Notes: generated from the sequence alone by a model not told the origin. DNA of 64,000 nt from Paracoccus albus (GCF_027913035.1 NZ_CP115775.1:1550001-1614000); one strand, 5' to 3'. Shown: positions 9,127-18,644, counted from the stretch's first letter. A program made the numbers and translations.

Positions 9127-10083
9127 ATGCCGCAGCTTCACATCCATATCGGCTGGCCAAAAACCGGCACCACCGCATTTCAGCATTTCTGCGCCGAGAA
9201 CCCCGGCCTGTTGGCGCAGCACGGCATCTCTTACTTTGCCACCAGCCGCGGCCATTCCTGCGGCACGATCAGCCACGCCATCGCGAAACAGGAAAACCTC
9301 AAGAAACACCGCAGACAGTTTCTTGAATGGGCTGAACGTCAACGTGATCGCGACATGCTGGTCTCTGCCGAAGGGTTTTCCGGATGCGACCCCGACCGCG
9401 TGGCAGAGGTATTTGCCACCGACCGCTGGGACCGCGTCAATGTCATCGCCTATCTTCGTCCACAGGAAGAACTGCTCGAAGGCTGGTACAAACAAATGGT
9501 CAAATGGGGTGGCAAGCTGTCTTGGGCACAGTATCTTTCCCCCCGATCAGCGGCATGGAAGCTGGGGGATTTCCGCCCCGGCATGACCAGCTGGTCAGAA
9601 TGGTGTGACCGCAACCGCCATACCTTCATTCCCGCCATCTTCGAGCGTCGGCATATGCCGGGCGGCAATATCGTTCGCGACATTCTCTCGAAACTGGGCG
9701 CGCCGGACATCAGGATCGAGGCAACGCCACGCAATGTTTCGCCGTCCGCCGCGCTGATCGACTTGTACCTTCGCCTGCCGCCTATCGAGAAACTGCAAAA
9801 AATCAACCGTTTGATGGTAGCCTCTGATCATCCGGCGGCGACCGGCAGCGGCGATTTGTTCGATACAAAGACTGTCGCCCTGATCCGCGACCGCTACGAC
9901 GAGGCGAATGAACAAATACGCGCCGATCATTTCCCGGATCGCGACCGGCTGTTTGATCTTGCAGATGCAGGGCATCCCTCCGCGCCCTCAGCCGAGGGGC
10001 TAGCGGACCTGCTCATCAACACGCTGGCAGAAACACATGGGCAAGCCGTGGCAGACCGCGCGGCAAAGGCGCTGCTGTGCTGA
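9127..10083 (+). CDS. Sulfotransferase-like P-loop protein
   Basis: 318 residues. The opening 'IHIGWPKTGTTAFQ' is the 5'-phosphosulfate-binding loop of PAPS-dependent sulfotransferases and related P-loop transferases. A second typical position, 'VNVIAYLRPQEELLEGWY' near residue 105, matches the 3'-phosphate-binding strand and helix (Arg then Ser or Glu). The rest is divergent and no acceptor can be named; such proteins often modify cell-surface glycans. An AGAGGG site precedes the ATG. It is an orphan, with no glycan genes beside it, and converges on prfC. Confidence 0.65.
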   Translation: MPQLHIHIGWPKTGTTAFQHFCAENPGLLAQHGISYFATSRGHSCGTISHAIAKQENLKKHRRQFLEWAERQRDRDMLVSAEGFSGCDPDRVAEVFATDRWDRVNVIAYLRPQEELLEGWYKQMVKWGGKLSWAQYLSPRSAAWKLGDFRPGMTSWSEWCDRNRHTFIPAIFERRHMPGGNIVRDILSKLGAPDIRIEATPRNVSPSAALIDLYLRLPPIEKLQKINRLMVASDHPAATGSGDLFDTKTVALIRDRYDEANEQIRADHFPDRDRLFDLADAGHPSAPSAEGLADLLINTLAETHGQAVADRAAKALLC

Positions 10084-10158
10084 GAGCACGGCGGTGGAGC
10101 GTATATACGCGATATATACAGATAATCTACGCGTTATAGACGCAATAAATACGCCGTT

Positions 10159-11757
10159 TCAGACCATCATTTCCTTGGTCGCGGTCAGCTTCAGATCCGG
10201 GTGGTCCCGTTCCACCCGGTCGATATCCCATTGCAGCCGGGTCAGGTAAACCTGATCGCCGTCATGGTCCGTCGCCATATGCTGCTTATTGGCATTGGCG
10301 AAAGCATCAACCTTGTCCTGCGGTCCCGCCAGCCAGCGTGCACTGGTAAACTGCGATGCCTCGAAACGCACGGGGATGCCGTATTCCAGCTCTATCCGGC
10401 TAGCCAAAACTTCAAACTGAAGCGCACCCACGACACCCACGATGAAGCCTGAACCGATCTGCGGCTTGAACACCTTCGCCGCCCCCTCCTCTGCAAACTG
10501 CATCAGTGCCTTTTCCAGATGCTTCGCCTTCATAGGATCCGTCGCCCTGACCGACTGCAAAAGCTCTGGCGCGAAGGAAGGAATCCCAGTGAATTTAAGG
10601 GCTTCTCCCTCTGTCAGCGCATCACCGATGCGCAGCTGCCCGTGGTTCGGAATGCCGATAATATCGCCGGCCCATGCCTCTTCGGCAAGCTCGCGATCAG
10701 CGGCCAGGAACAGCACCGGGTTTGACACGGCCATGGGCTTTTTGCTGCGGACGTGAAGCAGCTTCATCCCACGTTCAAAATGACCCGAGGCCAGCCGCAC
10801 AAAGGCCACGCGGTCGCGGTGTTTCGGGTCCATATTGGCCTGCACCTTGAACACGAAACCGGTGACGTTCTTTTCTTCCGGCGCAATTTCACGATCAGCG
10901 GCATTCTGCGGTTGGGGCTCCGGCCCGTAATTGCCGATACCGTCCATCAGTTCGCGCACGCCGAAGCTGTTGATTGCGCTGCCGAACCAGATCGGGGTCA
11001 GGTGCCCCTCCAGAAAGGACTTCCGATCGAAAGCAGGCAACAATTCCCGCGCCATTTCAATTTCTTCGCGCAGCTTATTCAACTGCTCTTCGGGAATGTG
11101 CTCAGCCAGTTTGGGATCGTCGACACCGCTGATTTTCACTGTCTCGGCAACCTTGTTCCGGTCGGCACGATCCATGATCTCTAACCGGTCATTCAGAAGA
11201 TCGTAGGCACCGATAAACTCGCGCCCCATGCCGATGGGCCAGCTTGCCGGGGCCACGTCGATCGCAAGATTTTCCTGAATTTCGTCGATGATTTCGAAGG
11301 TATCGCGGCTTTCGCGGTCCATCTTGTTGCAGAAGGTCAGGATCGGCAGATCGCGCAGGCGGCAGACCTCGAACAGCTTGCGGGTCTGGCTTTCGACGCC
11401 CTTCGCGCCATCGATGACCATAATCGCTGCATCTACAGCGGTCAGCGTCCGATATGTATCCTCGGAAAAGTCGCTGTGGCCCGGCGTGTCGACGAGATTG
11501 TAACGGAAACCGTCATATTCAAAGGACATCGCCGAGGCGGAGACAGAGATCCCCCGGTCCTGCTCCATCTTCATAAAGTCCGACCGCGTGCGGCGCGCTT
11601 CACCCTTTGCACGCACCTGCCCGGCCATCTGAATCGCACCGCCAAACAGCAGAAATTTTTCCGTCAGCGTTGTCTTGCCCGCATCCGGGTGGCTGATGAT
11701 GGCAAAGGTCCTGCGGCGGGCGATTTCAGGCGGCAGTTGCGGGCGATTGCTGGTCAT
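10159..11757 (-). CDS. prfC: Peptide chain release factor 3
   Basis: 532 residues, the normal size. This translational GTPase recycles RF1 and RF2 from the ribosome after termination. GTPase motifs: SHPDAGKTTLTE (G1), DTPGHSDF (G3), NKMD (G4). The RF3-specific C-terminal domain follows. The 75-bp gap to the convergent sulfotransferase-like gene is AT-rich. Confidence 0.95.
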   Translation of the reverse strand: MTSNRPQLPPEIARRRTFAIISHPDAGKTTLTEKFLLFGGAIQMAGQVRAKGEARRTRSDFMKMEQDRGISVSASAMSFEYDGFRYNLVDTPGHSDFSEDTYRTLTAVDAAIMVIDGAKGVESQTRKLFEVCRLRDLPILTFCNKMDRESRDTFEIIDEIQENLAIDVAPASWPIGMGREFIGAYDLLNDRLEIMDRADRNKVAETVKISGVDDPKLAEHIPEEQLNKLREEIEMARELLPAFDRKSFLEGHLTPIWFGSAINSFGVRELMDGIGNYGPEPQPQNAADREIAPEEKNVTGFVFKVQANMDPKHRDRVAFVRLASGHFERGMKLLHVRSKKPMAVSNPVLFLAADRELAEEAWAGDIIGIPNHGQLRIGDALTEGEALKFTGIPSFAPELLQSVRATDPMKAKHLEKALMQFAEEGAAKVFKPQIGSGFIVGVVGALQFEVLASRIELEYGIPVRFEASQFTSARWLAGPQDKVDAFANANKQHMATDHDGDQVYLTRLQWDIDRVERDHPDLKLTATKEMMV

Positions 11758-11810
11758 TTGGACGTCCTTTTTCTGACGGCGGGGTCTATCCTGACCTGAC
11801 CGTCAGCGCA

Positions 11811-11839
11811 AAGAGAAAAAGGGGCGCAGAATGCGCCCC
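11811..11839 (-). terminator. Rho-independent terminator after dps
   Basis: On the minus strand GGGGCGCA, 3-base loop, TGCGCCCC, then TTTTTCTCTT. It stands 22 bp downstream of the dps stop and upstream of prfC, so it isolates the two genes. Confidence 0.85.
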
Positions 11840-11861
11840 CGTTCAGGTCTTTCTGGGCGCC

Positions 11862-12335
11862 TCAGCCCAGATAGGACGATACGAACCAAGTATCCTTATC
11901 AACATCATTCGACGCGGCTGTCAGGATGTCGGCACTGTTCGGATCGCCGGCCTCATCGGTGGTCTCGATCCCCTCGCGCAGCTTGCCGCCATATTCGCGC
12001 AGGATTTCCGCCACCGCCTTCGCATGGGCATCCAGTTTGACCAGATTGGTCGGATAGGGCTTCAGCGTCGATGCCTCGGCCACCTTCTGGACCGTGCTGA
12101 TCGCCGTTCCGTCAAGCTGCTGCACACGTTCTGCAAGGTTATCGACGCCGTCATCGATGCGCGCTTTCACCTGATCCAGCAATTCGTGAAAGCCGATAAA
12201 CCCGGGTCCTTTCACGTTCCAATGGGCTTGTTTCAGCGCACGGCTGACGGCGATTCCGTCGGCGACGAGAGCGTTGAGCACCTCGACAGAGGTCTTACGG
12301 GCGTTATCGGTCAGGTTCTGAAGATCTACGGACAT
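11862..12335 (-). CDS. dps: Dps, DNA-binding ferritin-like protein
   Basis: 157 residues, the family size. Dps dodecamers oxidise and store iron with hydrogen peroxide and protect DNA in stress. The ferroxidase signature is visible as 'KQAHWNVKGPGFIGFHELLDQ' split over the first two helices (His, then HELLD) with later acidic ligands. The N-terminal tail is short and not very basic, so DNA binding may be weak. It is divergent from ihfA across 215 AT-rich bases that should carry its stress-controlled promoter. Confidence 0.93.
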   Translation of the reverse strand: MSVDLQNLTDNARKTSVEVLNALVADGIAVSRALKQAHWNVKGPGFIGFHELLDQVKARIDDGVDNLAERVQQLDGTAISTVQKVAEASTLKPYPTNLVKLDAHAKAVAEILREYGGKLREGIETTDEAGDPNSADILTAASNDVDKDTWFVSSYLG

Positions 12336-12550
12336 AAATTTCTCCGATGCATTAATTTATGGCACCGGCGGCTGACTGCCCACCGGTTCTTCCTACCATG
12401 CATAGATAGTTAACCCATTGTTCAGTTTCATGATCCCTTTTGAAAATTTGAGGGATAAATTGCCCTAAAGTTGGAACGGAACGCCGCCTGATATGTTGAC
12501 TAGCATGAAAATTCTGACGCATCCTGCGTTCCATCCGAATGAGGTAAACG

Positions 12551-12853
12551 ATGAGTGACAATACGCTGACGCGCATGGATCTGGCCGAGGCCGTCTTCCG
12601 TGAAGTGGGCCTGTCACGCCATGAATCCGGCCAATTGGTCGAAAGCGTTCTGACCCATATCTCTGACTCGCTCGTCAAGGGCGAGCAGGTGAAGATTTCT
12701 TCTTTCGGAACGTTTTCGGTCCGTGACAAGAATGAACGGATCGGCCGCAACCCAAAAACCGGTGAGGAAGTACCGATTACCCCACGCCGGGTGCTGAGCT
12801 TTCGTCCTTCGCATCTGATGAAGGATCGCGTGGCGGACGGCAACAAGGCCTGA
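12551..12853 (+). CDS. ihfA: Integration host factor, alpha subunit
   Basis: 100 residues. This HU-family DNA-bending protein pairs with IHF-beta. The beta-arm motif [12 protein letters not shown] with the intercalating Pro is intact, and the '[12 protein letters not shown]' strand precedes it. IHF bends DNA at promoters and recombination sites. The stop is one base before the start of the following MerR-type gene, so the two are co-transcribed, the usual alphaproteobacterial arrangement. Confidence 0.95.
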   Translation: MSDNTLTRMDLAEAVFREVGLSRHESGQLVESVLTHISDSLVKGEQVKISSFGTFSVRDKNERIGRNPKTGEEVPITPRRVLSFRPSHLMKDRVADGNKA

Positions 12854-12854
12854 A

Positions 12855-13478
12855 ATGAAAAAAGCAGCAGAGGCATTCCGATCAATCGGCGAGGTTTCGC
12901 AACTGGTCGGAGTCGCGCCTCATGTACTGCGATATTGGGAAACCCAGTTTCCGCTTTTCTCCCCCGTCAAGCGTCGCGACGGCCGGCGATACTACCGGCC
13001 TGATGACGTCAGGATGGCGGCGGGTCTGTGTGAGTTGTTGCGGGAAGAAGGCGTTTCCATCCGAGGGGCGAAGAAGCAGATGAAGACAGATCGCGGGGCG
13101 TCAGTGAAGGCGCGCGGCGGGGCGAGGCTGGGCGCCGAATTTGCCGATGCCGCCACCAGCCAGTCGGGGGCAAAGCGTCCTGAGCCAGCAAGTGCGACGG
13201 ATACGGCCCGCAAACGCAAGAGCAGCGACTCCACCTCTTTGCCGCTGTTTCCGGATCTGGAAACGCGGAACACAGAAGACGCCGAATCGCATCCCGCCGC
13301 GGTTGATACCGCGCCAGCGGCCCCGAAAAGGCCCGCTGCTGCACAAGCTTCCGTGGACTGGTTGGGTCGCTTGGTGCGGATTTGCAATGAATTGCAGCAC
13401 CAGCCCGACATTGGCGCAGACGATCTCGTGACCATACGGGATCAGTTGGCAAACGCACGCAGACGACTGGCCGCCTGA
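12855..13478 (+). CDS. MerR-family transcriptional regulator
   Basis: 207 residues. The winged helix-turn-helix is at residues 8-80 (SIGEVSQLVGVAPHVLRYWE, then the wing residues RRYYRPDDV). A disordered Ala/Pro/Arg-rich middle and a short C-terminal helix follow. No Cys cluster for metal sensing is visible. This is the standard companion of ihfA in alphaproteobacteria. The effector is unknown. Confidence 0.85.
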   Translation: MKKAAEAFRSIGEVSQLVGVAPHVLRYWETQFPLFSPVKRRDGRRYYRPDDVRMAAGLCELLREEGVSIRGAKKQMKTDRGASVKARGGARLGAEFADAATSQSGAKRPEPASATDTARKRKSSDSTSLPLFPDLETRNTEDAESHPAAVDTAPAAPKRPAAAQASVDWLGRLVRICNELQHQPDIGADDLVTIRDQLANARRRLAA

Positions 13479-13516
13479 CCAGAACTCATACGATCTGAAT
13501 TTTGTCACACGCCCCC

Positions 13517-13546
13517 TTGTGTCCCGACCGCGCTTCGCCCTATATG
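13517..13546 (+). promoter_or_regulatory. Sigma70-type promoter of tRNA-Pro
   Basis: TTGTGT at 13517 and TATATG at 13541 with an 18-base spacer, ending 8 bases before the mature tRNA 5' end. Confidence 0.6.
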
Positions 13547-13554
13547 GCCGGCGT

Positions 13555-13632
13555 CGGGCCGTGGCGCAGTCTGGTTAGCGCGTCCGTCTGGGGGGCGGAA
13601 GGCCGCGAGTTCGAATCTCGCCGGCCCGACCA
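13555..13632 (+). tRNA. tRNA-Pro (anticodon GGG)
   Basis: A full cloverleaf can be drawn: 7-bp acceptor CGGGCCG/CGGCCCG, a D arm, an anticodon arm with loop CTGGGGG (anticodon GGG), T arm GCGAG-TTCGAAT-CTCGC, and an encoded CCA end. It reads proline CCC and CCU codons, which suits this GC-rich genome. Confidence 0.95.
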
Positions 13633-13640
13633 TTACCGAA

Positions 13641-13666
13641 ACGCCCACTCCTTCCGGGGTGGGCGT
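13641..13666 (+). terminator. Stem-loop after tRNA-Pro
   Basis: ACGCCCAC and GTGGGCGT form an 8-bp stem around a 10-base loop, 8 bases after the CCA end. The following T run is poor (TTCGTAT), so it is a weak intrinsic terminator or a processing boundary. Confidence 0.55.
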
Positions 13667-13686
13667 TCGTATATCCGGGGCACGGC

Positions 13687-14766
13687 ATGAGCGGCGTATT
13701 TCCTGACAGCAAATTGCGCGAGTTGATCGGCAGCGGTGCGATTGTGGGCAGCCAGCCCATCACCGACGCGCAGGTCCAGCCCGCCAGCCTTGATCTGCGG
13801 CTGGGAAAGCGGGCTTGGCGGTTGCGCGCATCCTTCCTTCCGGGCAAGGGCGCGCGCATCGATGAGCGGCTGGCCGATTTCGAGATGCACAGCATGGATC
13901 TGTCCAATGGCGCGGTTCTGGAAAAGGGCTGCGTCTATCTGGTGCCACTGATGGAAAGCCTGCGTCTGCCCGAGGGCATAACGGCGGTCGCCAATGCAAA
14001 AAGCTCGACCGGGCGGCTGGACCTGCTGACGCGCCTGATCACCGATGAGGGCACCGAGTTCGACCGCCTGCCAGACGGTTACGACGGCCCGCTTTATGCC
14101 GAGATATGCCCGCGCAGCTTTTCCGTGCTGGTCCGGCCCGGCATGCGGCTGAACCAGTTGCGGCTGCGGTCCGGTCAGGCGGTGCTGGACGACGCAGGGT
14201 TGCGGGCACTTCACGCCGAAACTCCGCTTGTCGGGGGCACGGCACTGATCGACCAAGGGCTGGGCTTTTCCGTCGACCTGCGGCCCGAAAGCAGCGATCT
14301 GGTCGGCTATCGGGCCAAGCCGCATAGCGGGGTCATCGACCTGGACCGGATCGGTGCCTATGACCCGCGAGAATTCTGGGACCCGCTTCATTCCAGAGAC
14401 GGGCGGCTGATCCTTGATCCCGGTGCATTCTATATCCTCGTCAGCCGGGAATCTGTCGCCATTCCAGCCGATTACGCGGCAGAGATGGCACCTTATCTGG
14501 CGATGGTGGGCGAGTTCCGCGTCCACTATGCCGGGTTCTTCGATCCGGGTTTCGGTATTGGCCCGTCCGGCAACGGCGCGCGCGGCGTGTTGGAGGTACG
14601 CTGCCACGAGGCACCCTTTGCGCTTGAGCACGGTCAAGTCGTGGGGCGGCTGGTCTATGAGAAGATGCAGGCGCGACCCGACCGGCTTTACGGTCAGGAC
14701 ATCGCATCAAACTATCAGGGTCAGGGGCTGAAGCTGGCCAAGCAGTTCAGCGCATACGCCGGGTGA
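13687..14766 (+). CDS. dcd: dCTP deaminase, long alphaproteobacterial form
   Basis: 359 residues, about twice the length of the E. coli enzyme. Two dUTPase/Dcd-like beta-barrel halves can be seen. The first has 'QPASLDLRLGKRAWRL' and the conserved 'AKSSTGRLDLLTRLITD' loop. The second has 'HYAGFFDPGFG' and 'GNGARGVLEVR'. It makes dUTP from dCTP as a route to dTMP. The 3' end overlaps the convergent small gene by 20 bp. Confidence 0.88.
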   Translation: MSGVFPDSKLRELIGSGAIVGSQPITDAQVQPASLDLRLGKRAWRLRASFLPGKGARIDERLADFEMHSMDLSNGAVLEKGCVYLVPLMESLRLPEGITAVANAKSSTGRLDLLTRLITDEGTEFDRLPDGYDGPLYAEICPRSFSVLVRPGMRLNQLRLRSGQAVLDDAGLRALHAETPLVGGTALIDQGLGFSVDLRPESSDLVGYRAKPHSGVIDLDRIGAYDPREFWDPLHSRDGRLILDPGAFYILVSRESVAIPADYAAEMAPYLAMVGEFRVHYAGFFDPGFGIGPSGNGARGVLEVRCHEAPFALEHGQVVGRLVYEKMQARPDRLYGQDIASNYQGQGLKLAKQFSAYAG

Positions 14767-14980
14767 TCCTTGCTGCCTGACGCGCACGTTTGACCGCGTT
14801 GCGCGAGGTTTTTGACATCTTCTGGGCCTGTTTGCGTTCAGCCTCGGTCATGTTTTCGGGTTTCTTACCGCGACGGGCAGCATAGTCGATGCCCTTGGTA
14901 ATGCCGATCGCCATCGCAGCGCGCGTCGCCGCGCGAATCAGGTGACGCCCGAATACGCCGCCGAATTGATTGATATTCAT
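14747..14980 (-). CDS. Small basic hypothetical protein
   Basis: 77 residues, strongly basic in the C-terminal half (Lys/Arg about one in three) with a short amphipathic or hydrophobic N-terminal part (FGRHLIRAATRAAMAIG). Its start overlaps the scpB stop by 4 bases (ATGA), so it is the distal gene of the argS-scpB operon and is translationally coupled to scpB. It could be membrane- or nucleic-acid-associated. No known family is recognised. Confidence 0.65.
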   Translation of the reverse strand: MNINQFGGVFGRHLIRAATRAAMAIGITKGIDYAARRGKKPENMTEAERKQAQKMSKTSRNAVKRARQAARITRRMR

Positions 14981-15633
14981 GTCTCTTCCTCCTCGCCGAA
15001 CAGATCACCGGGACGGCCTTCGTCAGCAATATCGTCATCCTCCTCGTCCCTTACAAGCGGGACAGAGAGAGAGGATGGCGGGCGGTTGTCCAGAAGGCCA
15101 GCGGCGCGAAGTTCGGAAAGTCCCGGCAGGTCACGCGCGGTTTCCAACCCGAAATGGTCCAGAAAGCCGTCCGTCACGACGAAGGTGACCGGTCGGCCGG
15201 GTGTCATGCGCCGCCGGCCGATCTTGACCCATTCAAGTTCGATCAACTGGTCCAGCGTCCCGCGAGAGGTTGCGACGCCGCGAATTTCCTCGATCTCTGC
15301 ACGGGTGACAGGCTGGTGATAGGCAATGATGGCCAGCGTCTCGGTCGCGGCGCGGGACAGGCGGCGGGTTTCAACCGTTTCGGTCTGCATCAGGAAGGAC
15401 AGGTCGGGCGCGGTGCGAAAGGCAAATGTCTCTCCCACCCGCGCAAGCTCTATGCCCCTGCCCTCATAGCGCCTGCGCAAACGCGCCACAGCCTCGGCAG
15501 CATCTGCCCCATGCGGAAGCCGGTCGGAAAGATCACGCAGGCTGACGGGCTGGGCAGAGGCGAACAGCATCGCCTCTACCATACGCTCCTGCTCTTCAAG
15601 GGGCGGCGGCGGAAAATCGGGTTCGTCGCTCAT
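14977..15633 (-). CDS. scpB: Segregation and condensation protein B
   Basis: 218 residues. Two winged-helix domains fill residues 10-170, with typical phrases 'ALARL..'-like helix, 'ETLAIIAYHQPVTRAEIEEI' and 'RGVATSRGTLDQLIELEW'. ScpB binds ScpA and forms the kleisin complex with SMC for chromosome folding. It starts inside the scpA stop (4-base ATGA overlap), which indicates coupled synthesis in near-equal amounts. Confidence 0.93.
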   Translation of the reverse strand: MSDEPDFPPPPLEEQERMVEAMLFASAQPVSLRDLSDRLPHGADAAEAVARLRRRYEGRGIELARVGETFAFRTAPDLSFLMQTETVETRRLSRAATETLAIIAYHQPVTRAEIEEIRGVATSRGTLDQLIELEWVKIGRRRMTPGRPVTFVVTDGFLDHFGLETARDLPGLSELRAAGLLDNRPPSSLSVPLVRDEEDDDIADEGRPGDLFGEEEET

Positions 15634-16466
15634 TTTACCTTGCGTCCATCCTTCGCTGACCTGCGCCGGATCGCGATGGGGGCAAAATTCTCTGCCTGAC
15701 GGATCTCCAGCTTGCCTTCTCGCGCCAGTTCAAGCGTGGCTGCAAAGGTCGCCGCCGTGGCAGAGCGGCCCCGTTCGCCATCGCCCCAGCCATCGGGCAG
15801 AAAATCTGCCAAAGATGTCCATTCGCCTGCAAAGCCGATCAGGTGGCGGACACGTTCAAGCGCCTGTTCCATCGTGAACACATCCTTGCGCTCGAACGCA
15901 TAGGGACGAAATTCATCTTTGGTCTTCAGCCGCGCATAGGCCCGCATCAGGTCGATCAGCCCGACCTCATATGTGACACTGCGCTTGCGGGCGATCTGTT
16001 CGGGCATTCCGCGGACAAAGCGGCTTTGCCCCAGACGGTCGCGCCCCATCAGACGCGTGGACGCCTTGCGCATGGCGTCCAGCCGCTCCAGCTGGAAGGC
16101 CAGATGCGCGGCGAGTTCTTCTGCTGAAGGACCTTCATCTTCAGGGTCCGGAGGCAGCAGAAGGCGCGACTTCAGGAAGGCCAGCCAAGCAGCCATGACC
16201 AGATAATCGGCGGCCAGTTCGATCCGCAGCTGCCGCGCCTGTTCGACAAAGGCCAGATATTGCTCGGCCAGTTGCAGGATAGAGACCTGCATCAGATCCA
16301 CCTTCTGCACCCGCGCCATGGTCAGAAGCAGATCAAGCGGCCCCTCATAGCCGTCAATATCTACGATCAGCGCCTCTTCCGCGCGCCGTTCCTCAACCGC
16401 GCGGGAGACCTCCAGAGGAGGCTGTTCAGCGCGCCTTGGGCGCAGGGGGGTGACGTTATCGCTCAA
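15630..16466 (-). CDS. scpA: Segregation and condensation protein A
   Basis: 278 residues. Kleisin subunit of the SMC complex. The N-terminal SMC-neck-binding part has 'GYEGPLDLLLTMARVQKVDL', followed by the ScpB-binding middle ('AADYLVMAAWLAFLKSRLLL') and a C-terminal winged helix that binds the SMC head (residues about 210-270). It lies 50 bp after nagZ in the same operon. Confidence 0.93.
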   Translation of the reverse strand: MSDNVTPLRPRRAEQPPLEVSRAVEERRAEEALIVDIDGYEGPLDLLLTMARVQKVDLMQVSILQLAEQYLAFVEQARQLRIELAADYLVMAAWLAFLKSRLLLPPDPEDEGPSAEELAAHLAFQLERLDAMRKASTRLMGRDRLGQSRFVRGMPEQIARKRSVTYEVGLIDLMRAYARLKTKDEFRPYAFERKDVFTMEQALERVRHLIGFAGEWTSLADFLPDGWGDGERGRSATAATFAATLELAREGKLEIRQAENFAPIAIRRRSAKDGRKVK

Positions 16467-16516
16467 CCATGCCTCGCAGGATCAGTGCCGCAGGTTCGGC
16501 CCTGACCGCCCCGCTG

Positions 16517-17512
16517 TCAAGCCGCTGGCCACTCGACCTGACCGCCAAGCGCGCGATATTCGGCCAGCAGATCGGCAGTCTGCGCCGCATCAGGTTCGCG
16601 CCGATTGCTCAAGGCATGATCGGCACGGCGCTTTGCATCGGGGGTCATCTCGCCCGCATTGGCAACGACCTCTTCCATCTCGTTCATATGACCGTGGCAA
16701 TGCAGGATCAGATCTATCCCGGCTGCGACAGAGGCCGCGCTTCGTTCCCCAATCGTGCCGGATAGGCCATTCATCGAGATATCGTCGGTCATCAGCAAAC
16801 CATGAAAGCCGATCTCGTCCCGGATGATGCCAATCATCCTTTCTGACGACGTTGCGGGGGTACCATCAAGCGCGTCAAAGCGGATATGCGCGCTCATCCC
16901 CATCGGCAGATCGTTCAGCGCCTTGAAAGCGGCAAAGTCGGTTTGCGACAGTTCTTCATGCGAGGTCGTGACAACCGGGGTTTCGTGATGGCTGTCGGCG
17001 ACGGCGCGGCCATGACCGGGCATATGCTTCATGATCGGCACCACCCCGGCGGCCAGCAGCCCATCTGCCACGGCGCGGCCACGCGTGGCGACATCTTCGA
17101 CTGTCCGGCCGAGGCAGCGGTTCTGCAGGAAAGGGTGCGTTTCGTCCGAGGCAATATCCAGCGTCGGTGCGCAATCGCTGTCGATCCCGACGCCCCGCAA
17201 TTCCTGCCCGATCAGGCGATAGCGCAAGCGCATCGCATCCGGTCCCCGCACGGCATCATCCAGAGGCGGCAGCCATTCCGCCCAATGCGGCGCGCGCATC
17301 CGCTGCACCCGCCCGCCTTCCTGATCTATCGTGACAATAGCATCGCGCCCGACGGATTCGCGCAGATCCTGCGTCAGGCGTTGCAACTGCGCCGGGCTTT
17401 CAACGTTTCGGGCAAACAGGATGAAACCCCAAGGATCGGCAGAGCGGAAGAAATCCCGCTCTGCCGGTGTCAGTTCGGTCCCCAACAGGCCGAAAATTGC
17501 TGCTGTCGTCAT
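16517..17512 (-). CDS. nagZ: Beta-N-acetylglucosaminidase (glycoside hydrolase family 3)
   Basis: 331 residues, the NagZ size. It removes N-acetylglucosamine from muropeptides in cytoplasmic cell-wall recycling. The NagZ signature KHMPGHGRAVADSHHETP carries the catalytic His and Asp loop, and LLMTDDISMNG holds the nucleophile Asp. The start overlaps the SPOR gene stop by 4 bases, so it is coupled to it. Confidence 0.93.
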   Translation of the reverse strand: MTTAAIFGLLGTELTPAERDFFRSADPWGFILFARNVESPAQLQRLTQDLRESVGRDAIVTIDQEGGRVQRMRAPHWAEWLPPLDDAVRGPDAMRLRYRLIGQELRGVGIDSDCAPTLDIASDETHPFLQNRCLGRTVEDVATRGRAVADGLLAAGVVPIMKHMPGHGRAVADSHHETPVVTTSHEELSQTDFAAFKALNDLPMGMSAHIRFDALDGTPATSSERMIGIIRDEIGFHGLLMTDDISMNGLSGTIGERSAASVAAGIDLILHCHGHMNEMEEVVANAGEMTPDAKRRADHALSNRREPDAAQTADLLAEYRALGGQVEWPAA

Positions 17513-18579
17513 TGCGCGGTGGCGGGGTAACAGTCGGTGCCTTCGGCGATCAGCGCCGCGCAGAAGCGACGGGCGTCATCGCGCGATTCAAAACCCGCGA
17601 CACGCAGACGATAGAAGGTGCGTCCATTTCGATCCGTGGTTTGCACAACCGGCGACTTGCCCGCAAAAAGCGAGGAGAAGCGGCCAGAGATACGACCCCA
17701 TTCGCCATTGGCGATGTCGTTCGAGTCGAACGCGCCGATCTGAACCAAAGGCGCACCAGAGGACACGCTGGCCTGCTGGACCGGCGGTTCTTCGGCTTCG
17801 GTTTCGGCAACGGCTTCGGCCACAGCCTCTTCGACGGCAGGACGCTCTGCCGATGTGGCAGGGGCGGCTGCCGCACGCTGTGCGACAGAAGCCGGACGCG
17901 GCGCGGGACGGGCGGCCTGAACGGTGGGGATCGGCGTGATATCTTCAACAGCCATCATATTGGCGGCGGAAGGGTTATCAGCTGACACAATATCGAGCGC
18001 GGCCAGATCTGTTGTAAGCCCCGCCGCTGCGTCGGCGTCCGAAATCGCAACCACCGGGTCTTCGGGCGAAACCGGCAGAGTTTCATCCGCTATAGCATCC
18101 ATTGCGCTTATGTCGGCCAGTTCGCCCATCGCAATGTCATCGGCTTCCAGACCCGTCGATGCCGGGGCGATGGCGATCTCTGCGCTTGGCGGAACCTCGA
18201 CCCCTGCCGCGACCTCGTTGACCGAAAGACCGCCATTGCGGACCAGTTCCCCGCCGGGTTCATCCGGTGCGGTCCGGGCCTCTCCCTGAACGGCGCGGAT
18301 CACCGGCACGCCGGATACATCTCGCGCCACCAGTTTGTAGCCCCAGACCACCAGCCCGACGAGGAGGATGACCGAGACCACAGCACCAAGGTAATGCGTC
18401 AACCGGCCAAGCCGGACGCCCAGACCATCTGGATACTCCTCGGCATAGTGCTGGTCTTCATCATACCAGCCATATTCCTCGTCGTAATCGTCCTGCGCCT
18501 GATGTTGATACTGGTATTGCCGCGCCTGACGAGGCGCGGAATCCGCGAATCGGCGCGAGCCGAAATCGGTAACTGCCAT
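17509..18579 (-). CDS. SPOR-domain membrane protein
   Basis: 356 residues. The N-terminal 55 residues are cytoplasmic, rich in Tyr, Glu, Asp and Gln. One transmembrane helix follows (about 62-84), then a long acidic Ala/Pro-rich periplasmic linker and a C-terminal SPOR domain (about 275-356, starting PLVQIGAFDSNDIA). SPOR domains bind denuded glycan strands at the division septum. Its place beside nagZ links both to cell-wall turnover. Confidence 0.85.
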   Translation of the reverse strand: MAVTDFGSRRFADSAPRQARQYQYQHQAQDDYDEEYGWYDEDQHYAEEYPDGLGVRLGRLTHYLGAVVSVILLVGLVVWGYKLVARDVSGVPVIRAVQGEARTAPDEPGGELVRNGGLSVNEVAAGVEVPPSAEIAIAPASTGLEADDIAMGELADISAMDAIADETLPVSPEDPVVAISDADAAAGLTTDLAALDIVSADNPSAANMMAVEDITPIPTVQAARPAPRPASVAQRAAAAPATSAERPAVEEAVAEAVAETEAEEPPVQQASVSSGAPLVQIGAFDSNDIANGEWGRISGRFSSLFAGKSPVVQTTDRNGRTFYRLRVAGFESRDDARRFCAALIAEGTDCYPATAQ

Positions 18580-18644
18580 ACGATGCCTGCCTGCCGGATT
18601 CCCGGCTGTTGATAACTGCCCGAAACCAGCCAGGGCACCTTATG

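Noticed and set aside
10099..10110. Perfect 12-bp palindrome GCGTATATACGC between two convergent genes
   Set aside because: It lies between gene ends, has no T run, and such AT-type palindromes arise easily; no function can be supported.
13633..14637. Minus-strand ORF opposite dcd
   Set aside because: Shadow frame; dcd motifs on the plus strand are complete.
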